64,000 nt of DNA from NCBI RefSeq assembly GCF_003150835.1, contig NZ_CP029479.1, positions 2,455,501 through 2,519,500 on the forward strand, in the 5' to 3' direction. Positions 7,959 through 18,617 of the stretch are shown one piece after another. How positions within the stretch are numbered: position 1 is the stretch's first letter; each line of letters opens with the position of its first letter. Position numbers and translations under genes: made by a program. The DNA comes from Phenylobacterium parvum (lineage in GTDB: Bacteria; Pseudomonadota; Alphaproteobacteria; Caulobacterales; Caulobacteraceae). The notes beneath the pieces were generated by a model. That model made no database searches. It worked only from the letters and a program-made list of their open reading frames with translations, and was not told the origin of the DNA.

Positions 7959-9188
7959 ATGAACTCCGAGCTCATCATCGCCCTCCTGGGCTTCGCCGTC
8001 GCGCTGGTCGCCGTCATCTGGGCCGTGCTTGAGCGGGGCCGGGCGGACCGGGCGGAGGCGAGGGTCGGCGACCTCCAGGCCACGGCCGCCCGGGTCCAGG
8101 TCATCGAGGAGATGGCCGCCCGCAACGCCGAGCTTCTCCAGGCCGAGGCCGCCGGCGCCATTGCCGAGCAGCTCATCGCCCGGGCCAATGAGAGCTTCGA
8201 GCTGCGCGAGAAGATCGCCGAGGAGAAGATCGCCGGACAGCTCAAGCCCGTGACCGAGACCCTCGAGAAGTTCCAGAAGCAGGTCACTGACATGGAGACG
8301 GCCCGGGCCCAGGAGACCGGGGGCCTGCGTGAACAGATCGGCGCCCTCCTCCAGGCCTCGACCGCGGCCCGGGACGAGACCCAGAAGCTCACAGCCGCCC
8401 TTCGCCGGGGGGTGGGCGTCCAGGGTCGCTGGGGCGAGCAGACCCTTCGCAACGTCCTGGAGATGGCCGGCCTGCAGAACCGTTTCGACTTCCTCGAGCA
8501 GGTCACGGTGTCCTCCGGCGAGCGCCGCCAGCGGCCCGACGTGGTGGTGCGCATGCCCGGCGGCGGCGAACTGGTCATCGACGCCAAGGTCTCCATCGGC
8601 GCCTTCCTTGACGCCCAGGACGCTCCGGACGAGGCCCAGCGCGAGGCCGCCCTCGTCCGTCACGCCGACAGCGTCCGCACCCATGTGCGCACCCTCGCCT
8701 CCCGGGGCTACCAGGACGAACTGGGCGGCAGCGCCGACTTCGTGGCCATGTTCATTCCCGGCGACAGCTTTCTGGTCGCCGCCCTAGACCGCCAGCCCGA
8801 CCTCCTGAACGAGGCCATGGCCCAGAAGGTCGTAGTGGTGACCCCCACCACCCTCTTCGCCCTGTGCAAGGCGGTCTCCTATGGCTGGCGGGTGGAGGAC
8901 CAGGCCCGGGGCGCCGCCGAGATCGCCAAGGTCGCCCGCGAGCTCTACAAGCGCCTGTCCGACATGGGCGGCCATGTGGCCGGGGTCGGCAAGGCCCTGA
9001 CCCAGGCCGTGGAGAAGTACAACCAGGTGGTCGGCTCCCTCGAGAGCCGGGTCCTGCCCCAGGCCCGCCGCTTCGAAGCCCTGGGGGTCGACCATGAAGG
9101 CAAGCCCATGCCTGAGCTGCCCCACGTCGAGACCGGGGTCCGCCCCCTCGCCCGCCTGGACCCCAAGGCGGATGACGGCGCGGCTTGA
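7959..9188 (+). CDS. rmuC: DNA recombination protein RmuC
   Basis: RmuC family members limit recombination at inverted repeats and carry a restriction-endonuclease-like fold. The 409-aa protein has an N-terminal membrane segment (IIALLGFAVALVAVIWAVL), a long coiled coil (about 30-150) and the conserved RmuC core, including GVGVQGRWGEQTL and RPDVVVRMPGGGELVIDAKV, where the Asp and the DAK motif are the nuclease-like residues. It lies 44 bp after recR on the same strand, so the two repair genes may be co-transcribed. Confidence 0.9.
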   Translation: MNSELIIALLGFAVALVAVIWAVLERGRADRAEARVGDLQATAARVQVIEEMAARNAELLQAEAAGAIAEQLIARANESFELREKIAEEKIAGQLKPVTETLEKFQKQVTDMETARAQETGGLREQIGALLQASTAARDETQKLTAALRRGVGVQGRWGEQTLRNVLEMAGLQNRFDFLEQVTVSSGERRQRPDVVVRMPGGGELVIDAKVSIGAFLDAQDAPDEAQREAALVRHADSVRTHVRTLASRGYQDELGGSADFVAMFIPGDSFLVAALDRQPDLLNEAMAQKVVVVTPTTLFALCKAVSYGWRVEDQARGAAEIAKVARELYKRLSDMGGHVAGVGKALTQAVEKYNQVVGSLESRVLPQARRFEALGVDHEGKPMPELPHVETGVRPLARLDPKADDGAA

Positions 9189-9221
9189 CGCTGCCCGGAC
9201 CCGTCCCTAACTGGCGAAGCC

Positions 9222-9731
9222 ATGGCCCTCCTCGACATCCTCACCGTCCCCAACCCCGTCCTGAAGCAGGTCTCCAAGCCCGTAGAACGGGTGGACGATG
9301 ACCTGCGCCGGCTCATGGACGACATGCTGGAGACCATGTACGCGGCCCCCGGCATCGGCCTCGCCGCCATCCAGGTGGGCGTGCCCAAACAGGTCATCGT
9401 CATGGACCTGGCCCGGCAGGACGAGCCGCCCCAGCCGCGCTACTTCGTCAATCCCGAGATCCTCTGGGCCTCGGAGGACACCGCCCCCTACGAGGAAGGC
9501 TGCCTGTCCGTGCCGGAGGTCTACGACGAGGTCGACCGCCCGGCCCGGGTCAAGCTGCGCTACCTCGACTATCACGGCAAGGAAGTCACCGAGGACGCCG
9601 AGGGCCTCTTCGCCGTCTGCATCCAGCACGAGATGGACCACCTGAAGGGGGTCCTCTTCATCGACCACCTGTCCCGGCTCAAGCGCGACCGGGCGGTGGC
9701 CCGTGTGCGCAAGCTGGCCCGCACGGGCTGA
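9222..9731 (+). CDS. def: Peptide deformylase
   Basis: Removes the formyl group from the N-terminal methionine of new proteins. The 169-aa protein carries all three family motifs: [10 protein letters not shown] (about 45), EGCLSVPEV (about 90) and the metal-binding HEMDH (about 137). Length matches PDF. It is followed by fmt, which adds the same formyl group to initiator tRNA, the classic def-fmt pairing. Confidence 0.96.
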   Translation: MALLDILTVPNPVLKQVSKPVERVDDDLRRLMDDMLETMYAAPGIGLAAIQVGVPKQVIVMDLARQDEPPQPRYFVNPEILWASEDTAPYEEGCLSVPEVYDEVDRPARVKLRYLDYHGKEVTEDAEGLFAVCIQHEMDHLKGVLFIDHLSRLKRDRAVARVRKLARTG

Positions 9732-9797
9732 TCCCGACCCTTCCGGTTCCCCCCCTTTCAGTTCCCTCGCCGGCGCGGGAGGGGTAAACCCACGCCC

Positions 9798-10724
9798 ATG
9801 CGCATCGCCTTCCTCGGAACCCCCGACATCGCCGCCGCCTGCCTGAAGGCCGTCGCCGGGGCGGGGCATGAGGTCGCGGTCGTCTACGCCCAGCCCCCGG
9901 CGCCGCGCGGACGTGGCCAGGCCATGCGGCCCTCCCCGGTCCAGGCCCTGGCGGAGTCCCTGGGCCTGCCGGTCCGCACCCCCGCCTCCATGCGCGATCC
10001 GGCCGAAGTCGAGGCCTTCCGCGCCCTGGGCCTCGACGCCGCCGTGGTGGTCGCCTACGGCCAGATCCTGCCCCGCGAGGTGCTGGAAGCGCCGCGCCTG
10101 GGCGCCTTCAACCTGCACGCCTCCCTCCTGCCCCGCTGGCGCGGCGCCGCCCCCATCCAGCGCGCCATCCTGGCCGGCGACGCTGAGACCGGGGTCCAGG
10201 TCATGCGCATGACGGAGGGGCTCGACGAGGGGCCCATCCTCTCTACCGCCCGCCTGGCCATCGCGCCGGACGAGACCGCCGGGACCCTGCACGACCGGAT
10301 GGCGGAGGCCGGCGCCGCCCTGCTGGCGGCCACCCTGGTCGACATCGCCGCCGGCCGCGCCGTCGAGACCCCCCAGGCTGACGAGGGCGCCACCTACGCG
10401 AAGAAGATCAGCGCCCGCACCGCCCGCCTGCGCTGGACCCGCCCGGCGGCTGAACTGGACTGCAAGATCCGCGGCCTCTCGCCCTTCCCTGGCGCCTGGT
10501 TCGAGGCGCCCGGCCCCCGCGGCCCGGTCCGGGTCAAGGCCCTCCTCAGCCGGGCCGAAGCCGGATCGGGCGAACCTGGAGAGGTGCTCGACGAGGCCCT
10601 GCTGGTGGCGACGGGCGAGGGCGCGGTGCGCCTGCTGCGCCTCCAGCGCGAAGGACGCGGCCCCCAGGACGCGGCCGACTTCCTGCGCGGCCTGCCCCTG
10701 CCCTCCGGGACCAGGCTGGCCTGA
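9798..10724 (+). CDS. fmt: Methionyl-tRNA formyltransferase
   Basis: Transfers a formyl group from 10-formyl-tetrahydrofolate to Met-tRNA(fMet). The 308-aa protein starts [19 protein letters not shown] and has the formyl-folate-binding catalytic signature [20 protein letters not shown] near residue 105, then a C-terminal OB-like tRNA-binding domain. Its TGA overlaps the truA ATG by one base (TGATG), so fmt and truA are likely coupled. Confidence 0.96.
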   Translation: MRIAFLGTPDIAAACLKAVAGAGHEVAVVYAQPPAPRGRGQAMRPSPVQALAESLGLPVRTPASMRDPAEVEAFRALGLDAAVVVAYGQILPREVLEAPRLGAFNLHASLLPRWRGAAPIQRAILAGDAETGVQVMRMTEGLDEGPILSTARLAIAPDETAGTLHDRMAEAGAALLAATLVDIAAGRAVETPQADEGATYAKKISARTARLRWTRPAAELDCKIRGLSPFPGAWFEAPGPRGPVRVKALLSRAEAGSGEPGEVLDEALLVATGEGAVRLLRLQREGRGPQDAADFLRGLPLPSGTRLA

Positions 10725-11482
10725 TGCCCCGCTACCGCCTGACCCTCGAATACGATGGCGGCCCCTACAAGGGCTTCCAGGCCCAGGGCGACCTGCCCAC
10801 GGTCCAGGGCGTGGTGGAGCGGGCGGTCATGGCCTTCACCGGCGAGGCCGTACGCCTGCAGGCCGCCGGCCGCACCGACACGGGCGTCCATGCGACAGGC
10901 CAGGTGGTGCATGTGGACCTTGCCCGGGACTGGCCGGCCCAGACCGTGCGCAACGCCCTCAACGCCCACCTGGTCGACGAAGCCGTGGTCGTCCTCGACG
11001 CCGAGGTCGCCCCGGAGGGCTGGCACGCTCGGTTCTCCGCCACCGAGCGGCGCTATCTCTACCGCATCCTCAACCGCCCCGCGCCGCCAGCCCTCGACCG
11101 GGGCCGGGTCTGGCACGTCAAGTCGCACCTGGACGCCGACGCCATGCACGCCGCCGCCCAGGTCCTGGTCGGCCACCACGACTTCACCACCTTCCGCGAC
11201 CTGGCCTGCCAGGCGAAGTCGCCGGTCAAGACCCTGGACCTGGCCGAGGTCAGCCGCCGGGGCGAGGAGGTCTGGCTCAGCTTCGCCTCGCGATCCTTCC
11301 TGCACCGCCAGGTCCGGTCCATGACCGGCACACTGGCCGAGGTGGGCGTCGGGCGATGGACGTCGCAGGACGTGAAGGCCGCCCTGGAAGCGCGCGACCG
11401 CCGGGCCTGCGGCCCCGTGGCGCCGGCCTCGGGCCTCAGCCTGACGGGGGTCGCCTACGCCGAGGGCGGGGCGGCGAAGTAG
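10724..11482 (+). CDS. truA: tRNA pseudouridine(38-40) synthase
   Basis: Makes pseudouridine at positions 38-40 of the tRNA anticodon arm. The 252-aa protein begins [20 protein letters not shown] and contains the catalytic Asp in [17 protein letters not shown] near residue 53, followed by the second domain with [13 protein letters not shown] near residue 192. Last gene of the def-fmt-truA run. Its 3' end overlaps the end of the convergent dapE by 28 bp. Confidence 0.96.
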   Translation: MPRYRLTLEYDGGPYKGFQAQGDLPTVQGVVERAVMAFTGEAVRLQAAGRTDTGVHATGQVVHVDLARDWPAQTVRNALNAHLVDEAVVVLDAEVAPEGWHARFSATERRYLYRILNRPAPPALDRGRVWHVKSHLDADAMHAAAQVLVGHHDFTTFRDLACQAKSPVKTLDLAEVSRRGEEVWLSFASRSFLHRQVRSMTGTLAEVGVGRWTSQDVKAALEARDRRACGPVAPASGLSLTGVAYAEGGAAK

Positions 11483-12609
11483 CGCTGGATCAGGGTCTCG
11501 TAGACGGCCTGCAGGCGGCGGATCTCCTCCACCGGCGCCCGCTCGTCCACGGCGTGCATGGTGCGGCCCACCAGGCCCAGCTCCACCACCGGGCACAGGG
11601 CGCGGATGAAGCGGGCGTCGGAGGTCCCCCCCGTGGTCGAAAGGTCCGGTCGCTGGCCTGAGACCGCCTCGACGGCTCCGGCGACCAGCTCGGTGAAGGG
11701 CCCCTGCTCGGTCAGGAAGGCCTCGCCGCTGATCGCCGGGGTCAGGGTGATCGTCCCGGCAAAGCCCTCGGCGGCGCGGTCGGCCTCGGCCTGGATCCAG
11801 GCGGCCAGGTCCGCGCCCCGGTGGGCGGGATTGAAGCGGATGTTCAGCCGCGCCGTGGCGACGGCGGGAATGAGGTTGGTGGTGGGATTGCCCACGTCCA
11901 CCGTGGTGACCTCCAGGTTCGACGGCTGGAAGTCGGCGTATCCCTCGTCCAGCACCCGCGCCTGAAGGTCGGCGAGCAGGCGGATCAGGACCGGCACGGG
12001 ATTGGCCGCGCGGTGGGGATAGGCCACATGGCCCTGGATCCCCTCCACCCGGACGCCAACATTGATCGAGCCCCGGCGGCCGATCTTGACCATGTCGCCA
12101 AAGCTCTCGGCGCTGGTCGGCTCGCCGACGATGCAGTGGTCTATGACCTCGCCCTCGGCCATCAGGGTCTCGACCACCCGCTTGGTGCCGTCGAGCGCTG
12201 CGCCCTCCTCGTCCCCGGTGATCAGGAAGGACAGGGAGCCCTTCACCGCGCCCTCGGCCAGGGCCGCAGCGGCGGCGGCGGCGAAGGCGGCGATGGCGCT
12301 CTTCATGTCCACGGCGCCCCGGCCGATGAGCACCCCGTCGACGATGTCGGCGGCGAAGGCCTCGCGGCTCCAGGCCCCGGCGTCGCCCACCGGCACCACG
12401 TCGGTGTGGCCGGCGAAGCAGAGGTTGGGCCGGGCCTTCCCGATCCGGGCGTAGAGGTTCTCGATCTCGCCAAACCGCATCCGGCGGCAGGTGAAGCCCA
12501 GGCCCGCCAGGACCTGCTCGACCACGTCCATGGCCCCGGCGTCGGCGGGCGTCACGGAGGGTCGGCGGATCAGCTCGCGGGTCAGCTCGACGGCGTCGAT
12601 CCCGGCCAT
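11455..12609 (-). CDS. dapE: Succinyl-diaminopimelate desuccinylase
   Basis: Zinc M20-family hydrolase that releases LL-diaminopimelate from its N-succinyl derivative in lysine and peptidoglycan synthesis. The 384-aa protein shows the metal-ligand motifs [13 protein letters not shown] (about 63), [14 protein letters not shown] (about 96) and [13 protein letters not shown] (about 131). It follows dapD on the same strand with a 4-bp gap. The two genes act on successive stages of the succinylase branch. Confidence 0.95.
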   Translation of the reverse strand: MAGIDAVELTRELIRRPSVTPADAGAMDVVEQVLAGLGFTCRRMRFGEIENLYARIGKARPNLCFAGHTDVVPVGDAGAWSREAFAADIVDGVLIGRGAVDMKSAIAAFAAAAAAALAEGAVKGSLSFLITGDEEGAALDGTKRVVETLMAEGEVIDHCIVGEPTSAESFGDMVKIGRRGSINVGVRVEGIQGHVAYPHRAANPVPVLIRLLADLQARVLDEGYADFQPSNLEVTTVDVGNPTTNLIPAVATARLNIRFNPAHRGADLAAWIQAEADRAAEGFAGTITLTPAISGEAFLTEQGPFTELVAGAVEAVSGQRPDLSTTGGTSDARFIRALCPVVELGLVGRTMHAVDERAPVEEIRRLQAVYETLIQRYFAAPPSA

Positions 12610-12613
12610 GGGC

Positions 12614-13450
12614 CTAGTCCCTCAGGAGTTCGTTGATCGAGGTCTTGGCCCGGGTGCGGGCGTCCACCGTCTTCATGATGACCGCACAGTAGGTGCCGGG
12701 CAGACCCTCGTGCGGGCTCGGGCGGCTCCCGGACATGACCACCGAATAGGGCGGCACCTCGCCGGTGAAGACCTCGCCGGTGCGCCGGTCGATGATCGGG
12801 GTGGTGGAGGTCAGGTAGACGCCCATGGACAGGACGCTGCCCTCGCGCACAATCACGCCCTCGGCCACCTCGGAACGGGCGCCGATGAAGCAGTTGTCCT
12901 CGATGATGGTCGGGTTGGCCTGCAGGGGCTCCAGGACCCCGCCGATCCCCGCGCCGCCGGACAGGTGCACGTTCTTGCCGATCTGGGCGCAGGATCCGAC
13001 CGTGGCCCAGGTGTCGACCATGGTCCCCTCGTCCACGAAGGCGCCGATGTTCACGAAGGAGGGCATCAGCACCACGTTGCGGGCGATGAAGGCGCCCTTG
13101 CGCACCACGCAGCCCGGCACGGCGCGGAAGCCGGCGGCCTCGAAGCGGGCGGCCTCCCAGCCCTCGAACTTGGTGTCCACCTTGTCCCAGTAGGGGCCAG
13201 GCCCAGGGGCGTGATGGACCCGGTTGGGGTTGAGGCGGAAGGACAGGAGGATGGCCTGCTTGACCCACTGGTGGGTCGTCCAGGCGCCGTCCTCGCCCCG
13301 GGTCGCCACCCGCAGGTCGCCGCTGTCGAGCAGGCGCAGGGTCTCGTCCACGGCGGTGCGCACGGGGCCGGTGGTGGCGGTGGAGACGCCGTCGCGGGCC
13401 TCCCAGGCGGCTTCGATCTCGGTGCGGAGGTCGGCGTAGGTCAGGCTCAT
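12614..13450 (-). CDS. dapD: 2,3,4,5-tetrahydropyridine-2,6-dicarboxylate N-succinyltransferase
   Basis: Uses succinyl-CoA to succinylate tetrahydrodipicolinate in the lysine/DAP pathway. The 278-aa protein has the left-handed beta-helix hexapeptide repeats in its middle (for example [20 protein letters not shown] and [20 protein letters not shown]). Length and motifs fit DapD. Its ATG base shares position 13450 with the stop of the upstream phosphatase gene, and dapE follows directly. Confidence 0.95.
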   Translation of the reverse strand: MSLTYADLRTEIEAAWEARDGVSTATTGPVRTAVDETLRLLDSGDLRVATRGEDGAWTTHQWVKQAILLSFRLNPNRVHHAPGPGPYWDKVDTKFEGWEAARFEAAGFRAVPGCVVRKGAFIARNVVLMPSFVNIGAFVDEGTMVDTWATVGSCAQIGKNVHLSGGAGIGGVLEPLQANPTIIEDNCFIGARSEVAEGVIVREGSVLSMGVYLTSTTPIIDRRTGEVFTGEVPPYSVVMSGSRPSPHEGLPGTYCAVIMKTVDARTRAKTSINELLRD

Positions 13451-14112
13451 CAGGCGGTCTCCCGGAGGCGGGCGTGATTGAGGAAGGGGGTCAGGTGCGC
13501 CGTGCGGTGATGGACGAATGGCGCCTCGGAGGCGCTCGCCCGGGGCCCGACCAGCACGGTGGTCATGCCCAGGTCGTGGGCCGGCTTCAGGTTGCGCTCG
13601 GAGTCTTCGAAGAAGGCGGTGGCGGCGGGGTCCAGCCCGTGGCCCTCGATCATCCGCAGGAAGCCCAGGGGGTCGGGCTTGGGCGCAAAGCCAAAGGAGT
13701 GGATGTGGAAGACCTCGTCGAACAGGTGGGTCAGGCCCAGGTGGTTCAGCACCCGCTCGGCGTGGAAGTCGTCGGCGTTGGTGAAGATCAGCCGCCGCCC
13801 GGGCAGGCGGGCGAGGGCCACGAGCAGTTCCGGGTCATGGGCCAGTGCGTCCAGGCTCAGGTCATGGAACAGGGCGTGGAAGTCCGCCGGCTCCACCCCG
13901 TGGTGTCGCATCAGCCCGCCCAGGGTCAGGCCGTGCTCGGCCAGGTACTTCTTCTGCAGGGCGAAGGCGGCGTCCCGCTCCAGCCCCGTCACCTTCATCA
14001 CGAAGGCGGTCATGCGGCTCTCGACCTGCCGCATGAAGCCGGACTCCTCCGGGTAGAGGGTGTTGTCCAGGTCGAACAGCCAGGTGTCGATGTGGCTGAG
14101 GTCCGGGCTCAT
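13450..14112 (-). CDS. HAD-family pyrimidine 5'-nucleotidase-like phosphatase
   Basis: A 220-aa haloacid dehalogenase protein of the pyrimidine 5'-nucleotidase (SDT1/PpaT-like) subfamily. Visible motifs are I ([13 protein letters not shown], nucleophile Asp near residue 14), II ([15 protein letters not shown], about 110) and III/IV ([14 protein letters not shown] and [12 protein letters not shown]). These proteins dephosphorylate UMP/CMP-type nucleotides, but the substrate here is not shown. It overlaps argB upstream by four bases and abuts dapD downstream, so it is part of the argB-dapE operon. Confidence 0.82.
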   Translation of the reverse strand: MSPDLSHIDTWLFDLDNTLYPEESGFMRQVESRMTAFVMKVTGLERDAAFALQKKYLAEHGLTLGGLMRHHGVEPADFHALFHDLSLDALAHDPELLVALARLPGRRLIFTNADDFHAERVLNHLGLTHLFDEVFHIHSFGFAPKPDPLGFLRMIEGHGLDPAATAFFEDSERNLKPAHDLGMTTVLVGPRASASEAPFVHHRTAHLTPFLNHARLRETA

Positions 14113-15059
14113 CGGGTGATGAGGGTTCCCGACCCGTGCTCGGTGAACAGCTCGACCAGCATGGCGTGCGGCCGGCGGCCATCCAGGATGACCACGGCCT
14201 CGACCCCGGCCTCGACCGCGGCGATGGCCGTCTCCAGCTTGGGGATCATGCCGCCCGAGGCCACGCCCGAGGCGATGGCCCCCCGGGCCTCGTCCACCGA
14301 CATCTGGCGGATCAGCTCGCCGTCCGCGCCCAGGACGCCGGCCACGTCGGTCAGCAGCAGCATCCGCTTGGCCGACAGGGCGCCGGCCAGGGCGCCGGCC
14401 ACCGTGTCGGCGTTGATGTTGTAGGTCTGGCCGTCCTCGGAGACGCCGATGGGGGCGATGACCGGGATGTAGTCGTGATCGGCCGAGATCAGGCCCTGGA
14501 TCAGCTGGGGGTCGATCCGGGTCGGCTCGCCCACGAAGCCCAGGTCCACCACCTGCTCGATCTGGCTGTCCGGGTCCTTGCGGGTCCGGGTCGCCTTTTC
14601 CACCGTGATGAGGCGGGCGTCCTTGCCCGACAGGCCCACCCCGCGCACGTCCGCCTCGGCGCCGGCCAGGGTGATCCAGTTGGCGATCTCCTTGTTGATG
14701 GCGCCGGACAGGACCATCTCGGCCACCTCCATGGTGGCCTCGTCGGTGACGCGCAGGCCGTCCACGAAGGTCGACTTCACGCCGGCCTTGTCCAGCATGC
14801 GCGAGATCTGCGGCCCGCCGCCGTGGACGACCACGGGATGCAGGCCGAGAAGCTTCAGGAGGACCGAGTCCGCCGCGAACAGGCGCGCCGACTCCTCCTG
14901 GCCCATGGCGTGGCCGCCGTACTTGATGACCACGGTCTCGCGGTCGTACTGCTGGATGAAGGGCAGGGCCTCGGCCAGGGTGCGGGCGGTCGCCCAGCCC
15001 TGCTCCTCGGCGCCTTCGCGGGTGGCTGACGTATCGCTCAAGTCCCGGACCTCCTGCAC
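14109..15059 (-). CDS. argB: Acetylglutamate kinase
   Basis: Phosphorylates N-acetylglutamate, the second step of arginine synthesis. The 316-aa protein has the amino-acid-kinase motifs [11 protein letters not shown] (about 43), [13 protein letters not shown] (about 79) and, near the C-terminus, [15 protein letters not shown]. The first codon is GTG at 15059; no ATG occurs before the catalytic core, so the exact start is uncertain, with a TTG nearer the core as an alternative. It heads the argB-phosphatase-dapD-dapE run. In Caulobacter-type genomes argB usually follows engB; here two accessory genes and repeats lie between. Confidence 0.94.
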   Translation of the reverse strand: MQEVRDLSDTSATREGAEEQGWATARTLAEALPFIQQYDRETVVIKYGGHAMGQEESARLFAADSVLLKLLGLHPVVVHGGGPQISRMLDKAGVKSTFVDGLRVTDEATMEVAEMVLSGAINKEIANWITLAGAEADVRGVGLSGKDARLITVEKATRTRKDPDSQIEQVVDLGFVGEPTRIDPQLIQGLISADHDYIPVIAPIGVSEDGQTYNINADTVAGALAGALSAKRMLLLTDVAGVLGADGELIRQMSVDEARGAIASGVASGGMIPKLETAIAAVEAGVEAVVILDGRRPHAMLVELFTEHGSGTLITR

Positions 15060-15180
15060 GCGTCGCGCGCTCCGATACCGGACACAGGCCCCCGTGTCAC
15101 CCGCCGGGCGCCCTCGGGGGCGCCATTGGGGGTGCGGGGCATGCTAGGAGGAGTTCCCGCCCTTCACGCCGGAGTCCGCC

Positions 15181-16449
15181 ATGCGCCGCCTCGCCTCCCT
15201 CGCCGCCGCCCTCACCCTCGCAGCGCCTGTCGCGCAGGCGGCCACCGTCGCCGTCACCGCGGACCGGATGATCGACGTGGCCACTGGCGCCCGCATAGAG
15301 CGGCCCCAGGTCATCATCACCGACGGCCGGATCATCCAGGTCGGCCGCCAGGGCGATGCGATCCCGGCGGGCGCCGAGCGGATCGACCTGCCGGGCGTGA
15401 CCCTCACGCCGGGCCTGATCGACATGCACGTGCACATCACCTCATCACCCCTCTACGGCGGCTACAACAGCCTGCTGTTCACCGACTCCTTCTGGACGGC
15501 CATCGGCGTCGCCCACGCGAAATCCACCCTGCAGGCGGGGTTCACCACCATCCGAAATGTGGGCTCGGAGGGGTATGGCGACGTCGGCCTCAAGCAGGCC
15601 ATCGACGCCGGCTTCGTGCCCGGCCCGCGCATTGTCCCGGCGGCCTACGCCCTGGGCGCCACGGGCGGGCACTGCGACTCCACCTTCTTCCCGCCGTCCA
15701 TGAACGAGCAGAGCCCGGCGGTGATCGACAGCCCGGACGAGGCCCGCCGCATGGTGCGCAAGATGCGCAAGTACGGCGCCGAGGTGATCAAGATCTGCGC
15801 CACCGGCGGGGTCTTTTCCCGGGGGTCCTCCCCGGGCGCCCAGCAGATGACCCTCGCCGAGATGCAGGCCGTGGTGGATGAAGCCCACGCGGCGGGCATG
15901 AAGGTGGCCGCCCACGCCCACGGCGCCTCGGGCATCCGCCAGGCCATCGAGGCCGGCGTCGACACCATCGAGCATGTCAGCCTGGTCGATGACGAGGGCA
16001 TCCGCCTGGCGGTCCGCAAGGGCGCCTGGTTCGCCATGGACATCTACAACACCGACTACACCCAGGCCGAGGGCGCGAAGAACGGCGTGCTCGAGGAGAA
16101 CCTCCAGAAGGACCGGGACATCGGCCTGATCCAGCGCCAGAATTTCCAGAAGGCGCTGAGGGCCGGCGTGAAGATGGTCTACGCCACCGATGCGGGGGTC
16201 TATCCGCACGGCGACAATGCGAAACAGTTCGCGGTCATGGTCCAGTGGGGCGCCACGCCCCTCCAGGCCCTCCAGTCCGCCACCCTCAACGCCGCCGAGG
16301 CCCTGGGCCAGTCGGGTCAGGTGGGGCAGGTCAAGGCCGGGGCCTGGGGCGACCTGGTGGGGGTCAAGGGCGACCCCCTCTCGGACGTGAAGGTGCTGGA
16401 GGCGCCGGTCTTCGTGATGAAGGCCGGCGAGACGGTCCGCCGGCCCTAG
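15181..16449 (+). CDS. Secreted metal-dependent amidohydrolase (Xaa-Pro dipeptidase-like M38 family)
   Basis: A 422-aa amidohydrolase with a cleavable signal peptide (MRRLASLAAALTLAAPVAQA). Binuclear-metal motifs are present: DMHVHIT near residue 81, the carboxylatable lysine in AEVIKICATGG near residue 203, AAHAHG near 243, IEHVSL near 264 and ATDAGVYPHG near 338. Family members hydrolyse the C-terminal amide of short peptides or N-acyl amino acids; the substrate is unknown here. A GGAG lies about 10 bases before the ATG. The gene is divergent from argB and is followed by two repeat elements. Confidence 0.88.
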   Translation: MRRLASLAAALTLAAPVAQAATVAVTADRMIDVATGARIERPQVIITDGRIIQVGRQGDAIPAGAERIDLPGVTLTPGLIDMHVHITSSPLYGGYNSLLFTDSFWTAIGVAHAKSTLQAGFTTIRNVGSEGYGDVGLKQAIDAGFVPGPRIVPAAYALGATGGHCDSTFFPPSMNEQSPAVIDSPDEARRMVRKMRKYGAEVIKICATGGVFSRGSSPGAQQMTLAEMQAVVDEAHAAGMKVAAHAHGASGIRQAIEAGVDTIEHVSLVDDEGIRLAVRKGAWFAMDIYNTDYTQAEGAKNGVLEENLQKDRDIGLIQRQNFQKALRAGVKMVYATDAGVYPHGDNAKQFAVMVQWGATPLQALQSATLNAAEALGQSGQVGQVKAGAWGDLVGVKGDPLSDVKVLEAPVFVMKAGETVRRP

Positions 16450-16488
16450 CTCTGACCGATTGCAGGAGGCGTCCGCAAGAAGGCCGTT

Positions 16489-16588
16489 GACCCCCTCACC
16501 CGGCTTCGCCGGGAGCTCCCCCTTGGGGGAGCAATTCCCTCTTCATTCCCCCCCTAGGGGGAGGTGGCGCCCAGCGCGGCGGAGGGGA
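16489..16588. repeat. Intergenic GACCCCCTC-type repeat, copy B1 (inverted relative to A copies)
   Basis: Begins GACCCCCTCACCCGGCTTCG and runs through CTCCCCCTTGGGGGAG to a decayed right end (GGAGGGGAGC). With B2 it fills the 293-bp gap between the amidohydrolase and the acyl-CoA dehydrogenase; nothing else is recognisable there. Confidence 0.75.
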
Positions 16589-16605
16589 GCTGCCGCGACG
16601 GGTTT

Positions 16606-16709
16606 GACCCCCTCACCCGGCTTCGCCGGGAGTTCCCCTTGGGGGAGCAATTCCCTCTTCATTCCTCCCCCAAGGGGGAGGTGGACCGCGAAGCGGGCCG
16701 GAGGGGGTC
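16606..16709. repeat. Intergenic GACCCCCTC-type repeat, copy B2 (complete)
   Basis: Complete 104-bp copy, from GACCCCCTCACCCGGCTTCG to CCGGAGGGGGTC, with perfect 9-bp terminal inverted repeats. Its orientation is the reverse of the A copies. It lies between convergent genes and could form a strong bidirectional hairpin. Confidence 0.8.
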
Positions 16710-16742
16710 AGCAGGGTCGCCGTCCGGGGCCCCGCAGCCAGG

Positions 16743-17885
16743 TCAGAGCGAGCGGGCGACGACTTCCTTCATGATCTCCGACGTGCCGCCGTAGATGCGC
16801 TGCACCCGGGCGTCGCGCCACAGGCGGGCGATCGGGTACTCGTTCATGTAGCCGGCGCCGCCATGCAGCTGCAGGGCCGCGTCGCAGACCTCCCACTGCA
16901 GCTCGGTGTGGAAGAGCTTGGCGGCCGAGGCCTCGGCGGCGGTCAGCTCACCCTTGAGGTGGCGGGCCGTGCACCAGTCCAGGTGCGCCCAGCCGGCCTG
17001 CAGCTTGGCCTTCAGGTTGGCCAGGGTGAAGCGGGTGTTCTGGAAGTCGAAGACGGTCTGGCGGAAGGCCTTGCGGTCCTTGGTGAACTTGACCGCCTCG
17101 TCAAAGGCCCTCTGGGCGCCGGCCTGGCCAGAGATGGCGATCTGCAGGCGCTCCTGGGGCAGTTGGGTCATCAGGTAGACGAAACCCTGGTTCTCCTGGC
17201 CCAGCAGGTTGCCGACGGGGACCCGGACGTCCTCGAAGAAGAGCTCGGAGGTGTCGGCGGAGTTCTGGCCGATCTTGTCCAGGTTCCGGCCGCGCCGGAA
17301 ACCCTCGCGGGTCGCCTCCACCAGGATCAGGGAGATGCCCTTGGCGCCCTTGTCCGGGTCCGTCTTGGCCACGACGACCACGATGTCGGCGCTCTGGCCG
17401 TTGGTGATGTAGGTCTTCGACCCCGAGATCACATAGTGGTCCCCGTCCCGCCGGGCGGTGGTGCGCACCCCCTGCAGGTCGGACCCGGCGCCCGGCTCGG
17501 TCATGGCGATGGCGACGATGGCCTCGCCCGAGACCATCTTCGGAAGCCAGGCCTGTTTCAGTTCCTCGCTCGCATAGTGGATGAGGTAGGGGGCCACGAT
17601 GTCTGACTGCAGGGTGATGCCCGCCGTCGACCCGGCATAGGTCAGCTCCTCGCCGATCACGGCGTTGTAGCGGTAGTCCAGGTCCAGGCCGCCATAGGCC
17701 TGTGGGACCTGGGGGCAGAGCAGGCCGGCGTCGCCACAGGCGCGCCAGAAGGCCCGGTCCACCACGCCCTCTTCCTCCCAACGGTCCAGGTGGGGCGTCA
17801 GGTGCTGGGCGAAGACCTTGCGGACCTGCTCCCGGAAGATCGCCAGGTCCTCGTCGAAGATGGGGCGTCCTGAGGTGTCGATCAT
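16743..17885 (-). CDS. Acyl-CoA dehydrogenase
   Basis: FAD enzyme that introduces the alpha-beta double bond in acyl-CoA during fatty-acid or branched-chain breakdown. The 380-aa protein has the signature MTEPGAGSDLQG near residue 125, SGSKTYITNGQ near 145, and the C-terminal GGAGYMNEYPIARLWRDARV followed by YGGTSEIM, whose Glu is at the position of the usual catalytic base. ATG 17885 was chosen because GGGAG lies seven bases upstream; ATG 17909 would add eight residues. It lies 45 bp after engB on the same strand. Chain-length specificity cannot be read. Confidence 0.92.
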   Translation of the reverse strand: MIDTSGRPIFDEDLAIFREQVRKVFAQHLTPHLDRWEEEGVVDRAFWRACGDAGLLCPQVPQAYGGLDLDYRYNAVIGEELTYAGSTAGITLQSDIVAPYLIHYASEELKQAWLPKMVSGEAIVAIAMTEPGAGSDLQGVRTTARRDGDHYVISGSKTYITNGQSADIVVVVAKTDPDKGAKGISLILVEATREGFRRGRNLDKIGQNSADTSELFFEDVRVPVGNLLGQENQGFVYLMTQLPQERLQIAISGQAGAQRAFDEAVKFTKDRKAFRQTVFDFQNTRFTLANLKAKLQAGWAHLDWCTARHLKGELTAAEASAAKLFHTELQWEVCDAALQLHGGAGYMNEYPIARLWRDARVQRIYGGTSEIMKEVVARSL

Positions 17886-17930
17886 TGGGGGGCTCCCGTC
17901 ATCCGGCATGAAGGCAAGGTCTATGCCGCC

Positions 17931-18617
17931 TCACGCCGCGTCAGGCGAGTCCCCGATGGCGCAGGCCTCGGCGATGGCGGCCCTCAGTTCGGGCAGGCCG
18001 GTTCCCTTTTCCGATGAGGTGGCGATCACCCCCGGGAAGGCGGCGGGCCGCTTGGCGATCCGGGCCTCGGTGCGGGCGCGCACGGCCTCGACCTCGGCGG
18101 GCTTCAGCTTGTCGGCCTTGGTCAGGATCACCTGGTAGGAGACCGCCGCCCGGTCAAAGGCCGCCATGGGCTCCTCGTCCACGTCCTTCAGGCCATGGCG
18201 GGCGTCGATCAGCAGGTAGGCCCGGCGCAGGTTGGGCCGGCCGCGCAGGTAGTCCCGGCCCAGGGCCTGGAACTTCTTCACCTCGCCCTTGCCGGCCCGG
18301 GCCCAGCCATAGCCGGGCAGGTCCACAAGGCGCAGCCGCTCATCGACCACGAAGAAGTTCACCTCCCGGGTCCGGCCAGGTTCGTTGGACGCCCGCGCCA
18401 GGTGTTTCTGGCCCACCAGGGCGTTGATGAGCGACGACTTGCCCACGTTGGAGCGGCCGGCGAAGGCCACCTCGGGCAGGTCGGCCGCCGGCAGGCCGTC
18501 CACCGACACCGCGCCCATCATGAAGACCGCCGGCCGGGCGAACAGGATCCGGGCGGCCTCGATCTCTTCGGCCGAGGGGACCGAAGCCTCCGGGTCCGGG
18601 GCGCCGTCGGGGCTCAC
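17931..18617 (-). CDS. engB: Ribosome biogenesis GTP-binding protein EngB (YsxC/YihA)
   Basis: Essential TRAFAC GTPase acting in large-subunit assembly. The 228-aa protein has G1 [17 protein letters not shown] near residue 58, the G2-region Thr in [12 protein letters not shown]3 DLPGYGWA near 103, and G4 TKADK near 163. The start is GTG 18617, overlapping the yidC stop in GTGA; the much longer frame upstream of it is antisense-like shadow within yidC. Position after yidC is conserved in relatives. Confidence 0.94.
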   Translation of the reverse strand: MSPDGAPDPEASVPSAEEIEAARILFARPAVFMMGAVSVDGLPAADLPEVAFAGRSNVGKSSLINALVGQKHLARASNEPGRTREVNFFVVDERLRLVDLPGYGWARAGKGEVKKFQALGRDYLRGRPNLRRAYLLIDARHGLKDVDEEPMAAFDRAAVSYQVILTKADKLKPAEVEAVRARTEARIAKRPAAFPGVIATSSEKGTGLPELRAAIAEACAIGDSPDAA

